This document shows, one piece after another, positions 36,876 to 45,951 of a DNA stretch of 64,000 nt. Positions within the stretch are counted from its first letter, which is position 1. The number at the start of each line of letters is the position of its first letter. The position numbers were made by a program, and so were the translations under genes. Below the pieces are notes generated by a model. The model was not told the DNA's origin and did not search any database. It saw only the letters and a program-made list of their open reading frames with translations. Source of the DNA: Caryophanales bacterium UBA6356 (GTDB lineage: Bacteria; Bacillota_I; Bacilli_A; RFN20; CAG-826); the NCBI GenBank assembly GCA_002440125.1, contig DJRQ01000035.1, positions 1-64,000 of the forward strand, written 5' to 3'.

Positions 36876-38351
36876 TTAATCGACATCAAGCGCTTCGAGG
36901 CCTTTTTTGTTCTCTCCCGTTTGCCTTTTCGGAGCTTTGACGAAGAGGAAAATCGCAAAGGCGAGGCTCATAAAGCAAAAGGCGTAAATCGGTAAGGCGC
37001 GCCATTGTTTGGTTCCTTTGAAAATAAGGCCGATAAGGATCGGGGTCACGCTTTGGGCAATCATGCTCGCGGTGTAGTAATAGCCGGTAAATTTGCCAAT
37101 TTGCTTGCTGTTACAGAAATCCACGACCATCGGGAAGCTATTGATGTGAATAAGAGAAGAGCCAATGCCCATAATGCCAAAAACAATAAAGAGCACCCAA
37201 GGGCCTTTGGTTTCGTAAGTAAGGGCCGCCCCATCATTTATGCCACTGGGGACGAAGATGAAGCCAAGATAGCAAAGAGCAACCACGGCAATACCGATAA
37301 GAACCGTCTTTTTCCTTCCGATTTTATCGGCTAAAAAGCCAGCGACCAAGAAAGTCAAGGCCGAGCAAATGCCATTGACCAAATCGAGGCTGCTTTTAAA
37401 ACTCGTGGGCGAATCCAAATAGAACATGGTGTAAGAGCTCATGAACGTTTCGACGGCGTTAAAGGCCATAAACCAGCAGACTTCCGAGGCCAAAATAAGA
37501 AGAAGGGCTTTTTTGTTGGCTTTGCTCATCGGGGCGTTATCGTCGACTTGATCGACTGTTTCGCTCATCTTATCGCCACGCTCCATCTCGCTTTTCATCG
37601 CTAAGGCAATCTTATTTTCCTTCACTTTCCAAACGAGCACCAAAAGGGAAAGAAGCATTACCACGCTAGCGACTAAGAAAGGCACTTCGATCCACCATAG
37701 CTTCTCATAGGAATTCGTTTTAGACGCATCTAGATAAGAACTGAAAGGCATGATGATGCCAAATAAAACCGCCACCGCGCCTCCGATATAGCCGATGATA
37801 TTGATAATGCCATTGGCTTTGCTTCGGAGGGGTTTGGGAGTGACGTCTGGCATAAGGGCGACAGCCGCCGGACGGTACATCATCATGAAGCAAAGAACGA
37901 TGACCATGGTGGTGATAACGCCGCCAATCCCCACGGCGTAGTTATCTTGAATCATGCCAAGATGGAAGAAGACGGGAATGAAGGGAAGGGCGATCGCGCT
38001 TACCACCGTTCCCACGATGATAAAGGGCATTCGGCGCCCTAATTTGGTATGCGTTTTGTCGCTTAAGGAGCCGAAAATCGGCATCAAAAATAAAGCGGCT
38101 ATGTTATCAAGCGCCATAATGATGCCAACGAGATATTGGACATCGAGAAAGAGGTTTTGGTTCTCTGGCAGCTTTAATGCGGCCGAATCCACACCGTAAA
38201 TCGACTCGGCGAAAAGATAAGTCAAAAAGGAGCCGCAATAGGAATTGTAGATGCCCCACAAAAGCAAAATGCCAAAGAAGGCAATGCCGATAAGGCAAGT
38301 CCTTTTGACATTGAGTTTCATTTTTTTAGGCTTTGATGACGTTTGTTCCAT
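36876..38351 (-). CDS. MFS sugar transporter (GPH/SLC45-like)
   Basis: A 12-helix permease of 491 residues. The loop SDKTHTKLGRRMPFIIVGT after helix 2-3 is the form seen in GPH and SLC45 disaccharide carriers. A second conserved loop, DKIGRKKT, starts the second half. Start 38351 has GAAGGT upstream; the longer frame lacks a site. Its place upstream of the gal genes suggests a galactoside or other disaccharide as cargo, but this is inference. Confidence 0.75.
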   Translation of the reverse strand: MEQTSSKPKKMKLNVKRTCLIGIAFFGILLLWGIYNSYCGSFLTYLFAESIYGVDSAALKLPENQNLFLDVQYLVGIIMALDNIAALFLMPIFGSLSDKTHTKLGRRMPFIIVGTVVSAIALPFIPVFFHLGMIQDNYAVGIGGVITTMVIVLCFMMMYRPAAVALMPDVTPKPLRSKANGIINIIGYIGGAVAVLFGIIMPFSSYLDASKTNSYEKLWWIEVPFLVASVVMLLSLLVLVWKVKENKIALAMKSEMERGDKMSETVDQVDDNAPMSKANKKALLLILASEVCWFMAFNAVETFMSSYTMFYLDSPTSFKSSLDLVNGICSALTFLVAGFLADKIGRKKTVLIGIAVVALCYLGFIFVPSGINDGAALTYETKGPWVLFIVFGIMGIGSSLIHINSFPMVVDFCNSKQIGKFTGYYYTASMIAQSVTPILIGLIFKGTKQWRALPIYAFCFMSLAFAIFLFVKAPKRQTGENKKGLEALDVD

Positions 38352-38386
38352 AAATGACCTTCTTTCTTTCGATTGTTTATCGAACC

Positions 38387-39130
38387 TCATTTTCTTAGAG
38401 GCGCCTTCCACTCAAATCCTTCCCGCAAGAGGAATTCCTTTTTCTTTTCGTTAAAGCAAGAGACGCTAAACTTCTCAGGATGGGCGAGGAAAAATTCCCG
38501 AAGTTCTTGATTGATAAGAGGCAAAACCTTGATAAAGAGAGGGTTGGTCTCAATGGGATCATAGAGAATTTCAGGCCCTTTCTTAATGAAAGACATCATT
38601 TCCTTGGCCTTTTCTTTGCCGAATTGAAGCACCAATGTCTCATAATTCGGCAAAAGGCTTGCTCTTTCTTCCTCGCTAAAACGGAAGCAAAGCGAAATAT
38701 TTCGCATCATATAGAGGTAGCTATCCTCCCTTTTTCCACATCGGAAAGCCAAAAAGGAGGCATTTTCGGCCACGAAGCGCTCATTCCTTACGTCCTCGAG
38801 TTCGCTAAAAGCCAAAAGCAAAAGCTCATAGGAGGAAAGAGCTTCCTCTGGCAAGAAGCGCTTGCTATTCTTTTTCAAAACCTCAAGCGCATCATAAGCC
38901 CACTCTCTCCCCTTATAGGGCTCTTTATCGTTACTGAAAGCGAAAAAGCAAAGCAAATCCAGCGCCAATAGATCATTGGGTTCTTGCATAAAGCCGTTTT
39001 TATAGGCGCTTTCGCGGAAGGAAATGGCTAAGGAAGAGAAGCCCTTTGCCTTCTCTTTCATGATTTTCTTAAAAAGATAGTCGTAGCCGCTTTCGGCTTC
39101 TTCCAGGCTCATCTTTTCCTCAGTTTTCAT
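38387..39130 (-). CDS. Unrecognised 247-residue protein
   Basis: I do not recognise this protein. It is predicted mostly alpha-helical, charged, soluble, without signal peptide or membrane segment. The alternation of helices with patterns like ALDLLCFFAFSNDKEPYKGREWAYDALEVLKK hints at a TPR-like repeat, but no clear repeat consensus is seen. It starts 12 bases after phoR and ends 35 bases before the MFS gene, so it may be the tail of the phosphate regulon transcript. Confidence 0.6.
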   Translation of the reverse strand: MKTEEKMSLEEAESGYDYLFKKIMKEKAKGFSSLAISFRESAYKNGFMQEPNDLLALDLLCFFAFSNDKEPYKGREWAYDALEVLKKNSKRFLPEEALSSYELLLLAFSELEDVRNERFVAENASFLAFRCGKREDSYLYMMRNISLCFRFSEEERASLLPNYETLVLQFGKEKAKEMMSFIKKGPEILYDPIETNPLFIKVLPLINQELREFFLAHPEKFSVSCFNEKKKEFLLREGFEWKAPLRK

Positions 39131-39142
39131 CTTTTCCCCGCC

Positions 39143-40501
39143 TTAGAAAATGATCTCGAATGTGCTTCCTTTTCCAAGTTCGCTATTCACTTTAACACGA
39201 TAGCCGTTATTAAGACACAAATGTTTGACGATGGCTAAGCCTAGGCCAGTGCTGTCGTTAGAACGGCTCCGCGAGCGATCGGCGATGTAGAATCTTTCGA
39301 AAATGCGCGGCATATCCTTTTTCGCAATGCCTACGCCGGTGTCAGAAATAGAAAAGCTTTTGGAATCCAAATGGATCTCGAGCAAGCCGCCTTCTTTGTT
39401 GTACTTGATCGCATTGCTAATAAGATTTTCGAAAATCATCGACAAATCCTTAGCGCTTCCTTTTAAAATGGTTGGTTTTTCGTCTTTTATGAGCTTAATC
39501 CCCTTCTTCTCGATCTGCGGTTTGAAAGTCAAAAGCATCGACTCCACCATCGCTAAAACATCCACCTCTTCCTTTTTTTGCGGAAGATTGGACTCGATGC
39601 CGAAAAGAGTGAACATCCCTTCGACGATGGCTTTCATGTGGAGAGCGCTTTGGAGAGTCACATCGTTGGCTTTCAAAAGGCCTTCTTTATCGTTCACGAT
39701 GCCATTTTGGATGAGTTCTTGGTAACCGATGATGGAGGTCAAAGGGCTTTTAAGCTCGTGAGAGGCGTTTTGAAAGAATTCCTTCCGTATTTTGGCAGCC
39801 AGGCGATTTTCCGAAACGTCAAGGACGAAAAAAGCGAAACGATAGGACTCCGCCTTGGTATCGTTGGCGGTCGGGATAAACAAATAGGTCTTTTCGCCTA
39901 TTGGGACGTCAAAGGAGTGAACAATCCCTTCGAAAAGAGCGCGATAGTTGCGATTGGCTTCTTCGCCTAAGCCCAAAGAAGGGAAGTCTTTCCCAAGCGT
40001 TTCTTCCCGCGTCTTCCCTAAATATCCTAAAGCGATGTCATTGGCATCTTTCACTTTGTAGTTGTTGTCGAAAAGGAGATAGCCTTGCCGCATATGGGAG
40101 ATAAGAAAGTCGTCCTTCTTCTTTTCTTCCATCATCTCGCCGAGAAGCTTTTGATAGGAAGAAAGAGCTTTTTTTACGGCGAAAAGAAGATCTTTTTCAT
40201 CGCCTTCAAGAAAGAAGTCCGGGCATTCTTTCCGAAGCAAAAGAAGTTTTTTCTTCTCTTCCTTCTTAATGGCAAAAGAAGCTAAAAAAGAGCAGCAAAC
40301 AGCAAGGAGGATGGTCCCTAGAAGAGAGATAAGAAGAACCCGATAGGAGCACTCCTTTTCTTCGCTAAAAAACAAAACGAGAAAAGAAAGGCCCGACAAA
40401 AGAAAGCCAAAGCCGAAAAAGCAAACAAAAGGAAGCCAAAAACGCCTTTTAGCCGTTCCAGCGGTATCCGACGCCGTAGACCGTTTCGATGATTTTCCCA
40501 T
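39143..40501 (-). CDS. phoR: PhoR-type sensor histidine kinase
   Basis: Membrane sensor of phosphate status. Two hydrophobic helices (about residues 20-70) are separated by only a very short outside loop; then come a PAS-like domain, the HisKA box SHELKSPLTSIIGY with the phosphorylated His, and the ATPase with N-box ENLISNAIKYNKEGG and G boxes DTGVGI and GLGLAIVKHL. The start at 40501 has AGGTGAT upstream, lying inside phoP; the overlap is 53 bases. The short loop fits sensing through the Pst-PhoU complex rather than direct ligand binding. Confidence 0.88.
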   Translation of the reverse strand: MGKSSKRSTASDTAGTAKRRFWLPFVCFFGFGFLLSGLSFLVLFFSEEKECSYRVLLISLLGTILLAVCCSFLASFAIKKEEKKKLLLLRKECPDFFLEGDEKDLLFAVKKALSSYQKLLGEMMEEKKKDDFLISHMRQGYLLFDNNYKVKDANDIALGYLGKTREETLGKDFPSLGLGEEANRNYRALFEGIVHSFDVPIGEKTYLFIPTANDTKAESYRFAFFVLDVSENRLAAKIRKEFFQNASHELKSPLTSIIGYQELIQNGIVNDKEGLLKANDVTLQSALHMKAIVEGMFTLFGIESNLPQKKEEVDVLAMVESMLLTFKPQIEKKGIKLIKDEKPTILKGSAKDLSMIFENLISNAIKYNKEGGLLEIHLDSKSFSISDTGVGIAKKDMPRIFERFYIADRSRSRSNDSTGLGLAIVKHLCLNNGYRVKVNSELGKGSTFEIIF

Positions 40502-41129
40502 CTTTATCACCTAATTTCTTCCTAAGATCCTTGATGTGAACGTCAAGGACCCTCGATTCATAGCAAGCGTCGTTGCCCCATAGTTTCTTAAAGAGCTCGT
40601 CGCGCGTAATAACTTTATCTTTATTCATCGCAAAGAAAAGCAAAAGCTCGAATTCGGTGTAGGTCAAACGAACAGGCGTCTCTTTTTCGAAAAGTTCGCG
40701 CCGCGCTGGTATCAAAGTGAAATCGCCAAAATGGATGTTTTCGGAGGTTAAGATCCTTCGAGCCTTCGAGTTCACGCGGGAGATGAGTTCAAGAACGTCG
40801 AAAGGTTTGGAAATATAGTCATCCGCGCCAAGTTCGAGGCCTTCGATTTTGTTTTCAAGAAGCGTCTTAGCGGAAACGATGAGAATCTGAAGAGAATCAT
40901 CATGATATTCCTCGCGGATCTTCCGAAGGACGTCTTCCCCTTTCATTTCCGGGAGCATGAGATCCAGCAAAAGGATATTCGGCTTCTTTTTCTGATAGTC
41001 TTCCAAAAAGGAAGTGGGCCTATCAAAGGTCCGAATCTCATATCCCTGGCTTTTTAAGGCCAAATTCATCAAACGGGAAATATCGGCATCGTCTTCGAGT
41101 ATGTCGATAAGCAGCTCTTTTTTTTCCAT
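40449..41129 (-). CDS. phoP: PhoP/PhoB-type response regulator
   Basis: OmpR-class regulator of 226 residues. The receiver has an acidic pocket EDDAD, the phosphorylated Asp in LLLDLMLPEM near residue 55, and the Lys of DYISKPFD. The winged helix ends VRLTYTEFELL...RVLDVHIKDLRKKL...VYGVGYRW. Being downstream of phoU and upstream of phoR, it should control the pst operon; a repeat like its binding site is at 45921-45948. Confidence 0.92.
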   Translation of the reverse strand: MEKKELLIDILEDDADISRLMNLALKSQGYEIRTFDRPTSFLEDYQKKKPNILLLDLMLPEMKGEDVLRKIREEYHDDSLQILIVSAKTLLENKIEGLELGADDYISKPFDVLELISRVNSKARRILTSENIHFGDFTLIPARRELFEKETPVRLTYTEFELLLFFAMNKDKVITRDELFKKLWGNDACYESRVLDVHIKDLRKKLGDKDGKIIETVYGVGYRWNG

Positions 41130-41131
41130 AA

Positions 41132-41758
41132 CTAAATTATCATCCTATTTTTATAAAGGCCGGAAGCGATGTAAATAGCCCATTCGGCAATATTGGTACT
41201 ATGGTCGGCCACCCTTTCGGCGTATTTGGCCAACAATATGCTATAGACGTTTTCCACATCGTTGTTCCCTTTATCGGGGCTTAGCGCGATGTCCTCGACG
41301 ATTTTGGCGTAGAGCTTATCCACCTCATCGTCACGTTCGATAATCTCTTGCGATTTCTTTTCGTCGAGATTCAAAAAAGCATCGAAAGAGTCCTCCACCA
41401 TGCGTAGGCTCTTCTCGAGAATGCTCTTCAAAAGAGGGTTCACTTTGAAATGGGATCCTTTTTTGAGGTTGGAGACGCACCAAAGCACGTCTTCGGCGTG
41501 GTCGCCGATCCTCTCGAAATCGGAAACGGCTTTGAAAATGCCGGTTATTTCTCTTAAATCCTTGGCAAAAGGCCGCTCTTTCAAAATGAGTTTCAAGCAA
41601 TCTTCTTCGATGAGGCATTCGAAGTTATCGATCGTTTCGTCGTTGACCGTCTCTTCTTTGTTCTCCATCGAATAGGACTCATAAGCCTTTTGGAGAGAGG
41701 AAAGGGTGAATTCGCACATCTTCCTCACACTCGTCTCAAGCGGTTTTAAATCGAGCAT
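41132..41758 (-). CDS. phoU: Phosphate transport regulator PhoU
   Basis: Two-repeat helical protein that links PstB to PhoR. 208 residues, with the metal-binding patterns FERIGDHAEDV (near 85) and YAERVADHSTNIAEWAIY (near 185), one per repeat. It starts directly after the pstB stop and is followed by phoP after 2 bases. Confidence 0.94.
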   Translation of the reverse strand: MLDLKPLETSVRKMCEFTLSSLQKAYESYSMENKEETVNDETIDNFECLIEEDCLKLILKERPFAKDLREITGIFKAVSDFERIGDHAEDVLWCVSNLKKGSHFKVNPLLKSILEKSLRMVEDSFDAFLNLDEKKSQEIIERDDEVDKLYAKIVEDIALSPDKGNNDVENVYSILLAKYAERVADHSTNIAEWAIYIASGLYKNRMII

Positions 41759-42661
41759 TTAACCAAACCTCCCTGTGATATAATCCTCGCTTCTCTTATC
41801 GCGCGGACGCGAGAAGAATTCTTCCGTCTTATTCATTTCGACTAAATCCCCAAGCATGAAGAAGGCCGTGTAATCGCTGATTCTAGAAGCTTGTTGCATA
41901 TTGTGAGTCACAATCACGATCGTATACTGCTTTTGAAGTTCTCGAATGAGCTCCTCGATGCGAAGGGTTGCGATTGGGTCCAAGGCGCTTGTCGGCTCAT
42001 CCATCAAAAGGACTTCCGGTTTCATGGCCAAGGCTCTCGCGATGCAAAGCCGCTGTTGCTGGCCCCCGCTTAAGGCTAATGCGCTCCCATTTAGGCGGTC
42101 TTTCACTTCCTCGTATAAGGCTGCCCCTTTCAAAGAATCCACCACGATATCCGTGAGCGCTTTCTTGTCTTTGATGCCTTGGCAACGGGGCCCATAGCAC
42201 ACATTATCGAAAATGGACATCGGAAAGGGATTCGGCTGCTGGAAGACCATTCCTATTTTAGTCCTTAAAGAAATGGTGTCGATAGCATGAATTTCCTTTT
42301 CGCGATAGAGGATTTCCCCCTTTATGATCGTTCCATCGATTAAGTCATTCATGCGATTGAGGCAACGGAGCAAGGTGCTTTTGCCGCATCCTGAAGGCCC
42401 GATGAGGGCTAAAACCCTCTTCTCATAGACATCCAGATTGATGTTTTTAAGCGAGTGCTTCTTCCCGTTTTGGTACCAAAGATTGAGGTTCTTCACCTCG
42501 ATGATCTTCTTTTCCTTATTAGCGAAAGAGGGATCCGGTCTTTGGAAAAGGGGGTTTACCTCAGGCAAAGACTTAAAGGGGTTTTCGACCGTTTCCTCGC
42601 TAAGAGGTTCATTTTCCTTAGATCTAAACAATTTGTTTTTTATTTTTTCCAGTATTTTCAT
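41759..42661 (-). CDS. pstB: Phosphate ABC transporter ATPase
   Basis: ATP-binding subunit of the Pst importer. Walker A is [12 protein letters not shown] (near 92), the signature [15 protein letters not shown] (near 198), Walker [12 protein letters not shown]. The length of 300 exceeds the usual 250 by about 50 N-terminal residues that are basic and low in complexity. It overlaps pstA by four bases. Confidence 0.95.
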   Translation of the reverse strand: MKILEKIKNKLFRSKENEPLSEETVENPFKSLPEVNPLFQRPDPSFANKEKKIIEVKNLNLWYQNGKKHSLKNINLDVYEKRVLALIGPSGCGKSTLLRCLNRMNDLIDGTIIKGEILYREKEIHAIDTISLRTKIGMVFQQPNPFPMSIFDNVCYGPRCQGIKDKKALTDIVVDSLKGAALYEEVKDRLNGSALALSGGQQQRLCIARALAMKPEVLLMDEPTSALDPIATLRIEELIRELQKQYTIVIVTHNMQQASRISDYTAFFMLGDLVEMNKTEEFFSRPRDKRSEDYITGRFG

Positions 42662-43938
42662 GTTCTTTTTCCTTTCTTCTTTTCAAGGAAATAGGAGATA
42701 AGCTTAACGCCGATATTAAGAGCCAAGACCGTCAAAAGAATGATAATGGCAATAGCGGAAGCTTGGTCGTATGCGGGGCTTTCGCCACTAAGGACATTCC
42801 AAATATGGACGGCAAGGGAACTATAGCCGCTTTGGAAGGAGACCGTTTCGCCAATGGTAGCACCCATAGCGAAAACAAGAGCGGCGCTTTCGCCGACGAT
42901 TCTTCCGATCGAGAGCAAGGTGCTCGTCAAAATCCCTCCTAAAGCGTTCGGCAGCACGATTTTGAAAATCGTCTCCGTCTTGCTCGCTCCAAGAGCCAAG
43001 CTCGCATCCATATAGTGGCGTGGGACGGCTCGAATAGCTTCTTCGGTCGTCTTGATGACGACTGGCAAAAGCATAATCGTAAGCGTCAAAGCCCCACTTA
43101 ATAAATTGCCGCCGCTTCCGCCAACGATCGAGCTCGCAAATGGCACAAAAATCAAGGCCCCAGCCAAGCCGAAAATAATGGAAGGGATGCCACTAGTCAA
43201 ATCGATAAGACTCCGAATGAGAAGCGTTATCCGCCCGCCTTTGGCGTAAAGGGACAAATAAATGGCAGCCCCAACGCCAAGAGGCAAAAGGAAAAGCAAG
43301 GTCAATCCGATAAGCGCCAAAGTCGTCAGAAGAGAGCCTCTTATGCCACCCCCGAACGTCACAAACGTCATGTCATAGATGGCACTGGCCTTGTCTAAGG
43401 CTTCGGCAAAAGCCTCCGGCGAGCTGCTTCCATAAACCGTTTCGTATTTCCCCTCCTCGTCTTTGATGATAAGAGAATCAAGCGAGGCTTTGGAAAGGGG
43501 GTATTCGAAGGAATTTCCGCTCACATCCAAAAAATCGAAAAACGGCGATCCTTCTTCCAAGGAAACAAGATAGACCACTTCTTTCCCATTTAGATTCTTG
43601 GTGAGGCCAAAAGAAGCGCCAAACCTCTTGGAAAAAGGGTATTTTTCAAGCCCTTCCTTTTGCGTAAACGGCTTCCCATCGTGATAATTTTCGATTCGAA
43701 AGGAATCGCTCGTCTTATAGCTAAGGGTCTTCGAATGGTAGTCGCCACTTAGGAAATCCCACGAGAGATAAGAGGAACCTCTCATAAAGACAAAAGCGAG
43801 AATCCAAACGAGAATCCCAACGCTCAATAATCCGAAAAGCCAATTCGCAAAAGTCCTAAAGCCATCATGGATTTTTCTTTTTTTAGACACCCCATCGAAG
43901 GAAAGGGGCGCCATCTCTTTTGTCGATTTCTCCATCAT
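42658..43938 (-). CDS. pstA: Phosphate ABC transporter permease PstA with large extracytoplasmic insert
   Basis: Permease subunit. One transmembrane helix at about residues 33-52 is followed by about 140 polar residues (54-195) that should lie outside. Then come five helices with the ABC permease coupling motif [20 protein letters not shown]. The usual PstA has about 280-300 residues and no such insert; this one has 426. Parts of the insert ([12 protein letters not shown]) look like a PDZ-type fold, but weakly. It is coupled by ATGA to pstC and pstB. Confidence 0.9.
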   Translation of the reverse strand: MMEKSTKEMAPLSFDGVSKKRKIHDGFRTFANWLFGLLSVGILVWILAFVFMRGSSYLSWDFLSGDYHSKTLSYKTSDSFRIENYHDGKPFTQKEGLEKYPFSKRFGASFGLTKNLNGKEVVYLVSLEEGSPFFDFLDVSGNSFEYPLSKASLDSLIIKDEEGKYETVYGSSSPEAFAEALDKASAIYDMTFVTFGGGIRGSLLTTLALIGLTLLFLLPLGVGAAIYLSLYAKGGRITLLIRSLIDLTSGIPSIIFGLAGALIFVPFASSIVGGSGGNLLSGALTLTIMLLPVVIKTTEEAIRAVPRHYMDASLALGASKTETIFKIVLPNALGGILTSTLLSIGRIVGESAALVFAMGATIGETVSFQSGYSSLAVHIWNVLSGESPAYDQASAIAIIILLTVLALNIGVKLISYFLEKKKGKRT

Positions 43939-44894
43939 CCCCCCCTCCTTTTCCGTTCCCTTCTCCTCTTAAAGGAATTAAGAGAGAGGGTGATAGCCAA
44001 AATAAGAAGAATCAGAACCAAACCCAGGGAGAAACGTATGTCATACCCCAAAGAATCGACGACCGCTTCACTCATACCGCCAAGCATCGCGCTCGTCAAG
44101 GTATTCCCCGGGTTAAAAGGATTATAAAAGAAAAGCCCATTCGAACTTCCGCCGATAACCATGGAAACGGCGGTCGCTTCGCCTAAAGCTCGGCCAATCC
44201 CCAAAATAATCCCAGCGAAAATGCCACTTTCGGCGCTCGGAAGGACGACTTTGTAATTCGTTTCTTCTTTGGAAGCTCCTAAAGCGAGGGAAGCGTCTAT
44301 CAAAGACGGATCCACATCCGTTATCGCGTTGTAGCTTAAAAGGCCGATGGTCGGAATGGACATAAGAGCCAATACCAAACTCGCCGAGAGTATGCTTTGG
44401 CCACCGCTTGTGAGCGACCCGATGATGGGCAAGCCGCGAATAAGAGGACAAAGCACAGCCATGCCGAAAAGCCCGTAAATGACGCTTGGTATGGAACTAA
44501 GGATTTCTAAGGCCGTTTGAAAAACCACCCGAATCCTTTTCGGGGCTACCCTCGCGATAAATAGAGCGCCTAAAACGGCAATAGGCGCCGCAAAAAGAAG
44601 CGATAAGGCCGTTACATAAATCGTCGTAAGCAAGAGAAAAGGCATGCCGCCTTCGCCATTGTAGGTCCAATTATAGGAAGTGAAGAAAGCGGATATATCT
44701 TGCTTTTCGCCTCGATAATAACCACCAACGAAAGGCTTAATGCCTCGCACGAAAATAAAGCCGACGATAAAAAAAACAGACAAGGAGCAAAGTAACGCAA
44801 AAAGAAGGAAGAAGCCCCCACTCCCCTTATCGAGAGCTTCTTTCCTTTTAGCGATTTTCGTTTCCTTGTCCAAATGCGATTGGCAAGAAACCAT
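43935..44894 (-). CDS. pstC: Phosphate ABC transporter permease PstC
   Basis: Permease subunit of 319 residues with six helices. The coupling motif is [19 protein letters not shown], and the family pattern EILSSIPSVIYGLFG is present. It overlaps pstS by one base (TAATG) and pstA by four. SD AAAGGAA precedes it. Confidence 0.94.
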   Translation of the reverse strand: MVSCQSHLDKETKIAKRKEALDKGSGGFFLLFALLCSLSVFFIVGFIFVRGIKPFVGGYYRGEKQDISAFFTSYNWTYNGEGGMPFLLLTTIYVTALSLLFAAPIAVLGALFIARVAPKRIRVVFQTALEILSSIPSVIYGLFGMAVLCPLIRGLPIIGSLTSGGQSILSASLVLALMSIPTIGLLSYNAITDVDPSLIDASLALGASKEETNYKVVLPSAESGIFAGIILGIGRALGEATAVSMVIGGSSNGLFFYNPFNPGNTLTSAMLGGMSEAVVDSLGYDIRFSLGLVLILLILAITLSLNSFKRRRERKRRGG

Positions 44895-45853
44895 TAGATC
44901 TGTTCCTTTGCTTCTTTCCAGGTCTTGATTTCGCCTAGATAAATCTTCTTCAAGACAGTACCCGTGATATTCGTAACGGCGGTATTTTCGCTATTGACGA
45001 TAGGAACGACCGCGTCTTTTGCGAAAGCGCCACGCTTATTGTTATCATTGAGTTTCTCAAGCTCGGAATCTTGGATTTCGCGGGATAAGAAACCAATGTC
45101 ATAAAGGGTGCCAGAGGTTGCGGTAACACCGCTTACGGCCGCGCCGCTTGATTGTTGATTAAGCTTGAAGGTGACTTTGTTCTTGGTAAGCTCCGTGAAT
45201 TTGCTCGAAGTCTTCTCAAGAACGGCCTTGACACTTGTAGAACCACAGGTTTCGATCTCCACATTATTCGTATCGATTCCTTGATAATTTTTTGCAAGTT
45301 CGCTCCAAGGGGTTAAGTCAGATCTATCTTCCAAGATACCACCCGCGTTTTTGATCGCGGTTTGTCCTTCAACGCTATTAAGCAAGAAATCCACATAAGC
45401 GTGGGTCGCAATCGACTTCGCGCTCGCTTGGTCCGAGTAATCGCGAATGACGAAATTAAAGTTACGACTGATCTTATAGGTGCCATTAACGACGCTCTCA
45501 ACGCTCGCTTCGACGCCTTCGTAGCTCAATCCTTTGATGCCAGAGACGGAGGATAAGCTATCCAAAGAGCAATAGCCGATGCCATAAGGCTCGACGCTAA
45601 TCGCATGCATCATATCGGGATTCGTAGCGCTTGTGGAAACGACAACGTTCGAATTCCATTTGTCTTCTTTGGCCACATCCTTATAGCCGATGCTTTCAAA
45701 GAAGCATTCGCGAGTGCCGCTTCCAGCCGCTCTCGAGAAGAGCTTAATGGAGGAAGCCTCATCAAAGGAGGTTCCGCTTTCGCCACAAGAGGCGAGGGCT
45801 CCAACGCCTGCTAGAGCCATAAGAGCAATACATGCTCCGATTCTTTTTTTCAT
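44894..45853 (-). CDS. pstS: Phosphate-binding lipoprotein PstS with circularly permuted domain order
   Basis: Binding protein of the Pst importer, a lipoprotein (lipobox LASC, Cys23). In a usual PstS the GSTSV...SRE...DAVVPIV...LKKIYLGEI.W half comes first and the SREAGSGTRE...GYVSL...FLLSPEGQ half second. Here SRAAGSGTRE is at residues 40-49, then IGYCSL and FLLNSVEGQ, and only at residue 198 does the half with CGSTSV, FLSRE, DAVVPIVN and KKIYLGEIKTW begin, ending the protein. All phosphate-binding motifs are present once. The start at 45853 follows AAGGAAA. The reading frame is continuous, so this is not an assembly join inside the gene. Confidence 0.85.
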   Translation of the reverse strand: MKKRIGACIALMALAGVGALASCGESGTSFDEASSIKLFSRAAGSGTRECFFESIGYKDVAKEDKWNSNVVVSTSATNPDMMHAISVEPYGIGYCSLDSLSSVSGIKGLSYEGVEASVESVVNGTYKISRNFNFVIRDYSDQASAKSIATHAYVDFLLNSVEGQTAIKNAGGILEDRSDLTPWSELAKNYQGIDTNNVEIETCGSTSVKAVLEKTSSKFTELTKNKVTFKLNQQSSGAAVSGVTATSGTLYDIGFLSREIQDSELEKLNDNNKRGAFAKDAVVPIVNSENTAVTNITGTVLKKIYLGEIKTWKEAKEQI

Positions 45854-45893
45854 CTTTTTCCTTCTTTCATTTTCAACAGCGATATCTTCTTCC

Positions 45894-45924
45894 AAAAAGA
45901 AAACCGCCCCAACCAAGAGGCGGT
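45894..45924 (-). terminator. Terminator of the SipW fibre operon
   Basis: On the minus strand ACCGCCTC and GGGGCGGT pair (8 bp, one wobble, 6-base loop), then TTTTCTTTTT. It separates the 749-residue protein gene from pstS. Confidence 0.85.
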
Positions 45925-45948
45925 AAAGAAATATGAAGAGAATGTAAA
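45921..45948 (-). promoter_or_regulatory. Possible PhoP-binding repeats before pstS
   Basis: TTTACA (45948-45943) and TTCATA (45937-45932) match the Bacillus PhoP repeat TT(A/C/T)A(C/T)A with the standard 11-base period. A third, weaker copy, TTACCG, is at 45926-45921 in the terminator arm. The array lies right after the stop of the upstream gene. No clear -10 is seen downstream. Confidence 0.4.
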
Positions 45949-45951
45949 AGG

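Noticed and set aside
44894..45853. The odd order of PstS explained by a frameshift or assembly join
   Set aside because: The reading frame is unbroken, the signal peptide and both neighbours overlap normally, and all motifs occur once.
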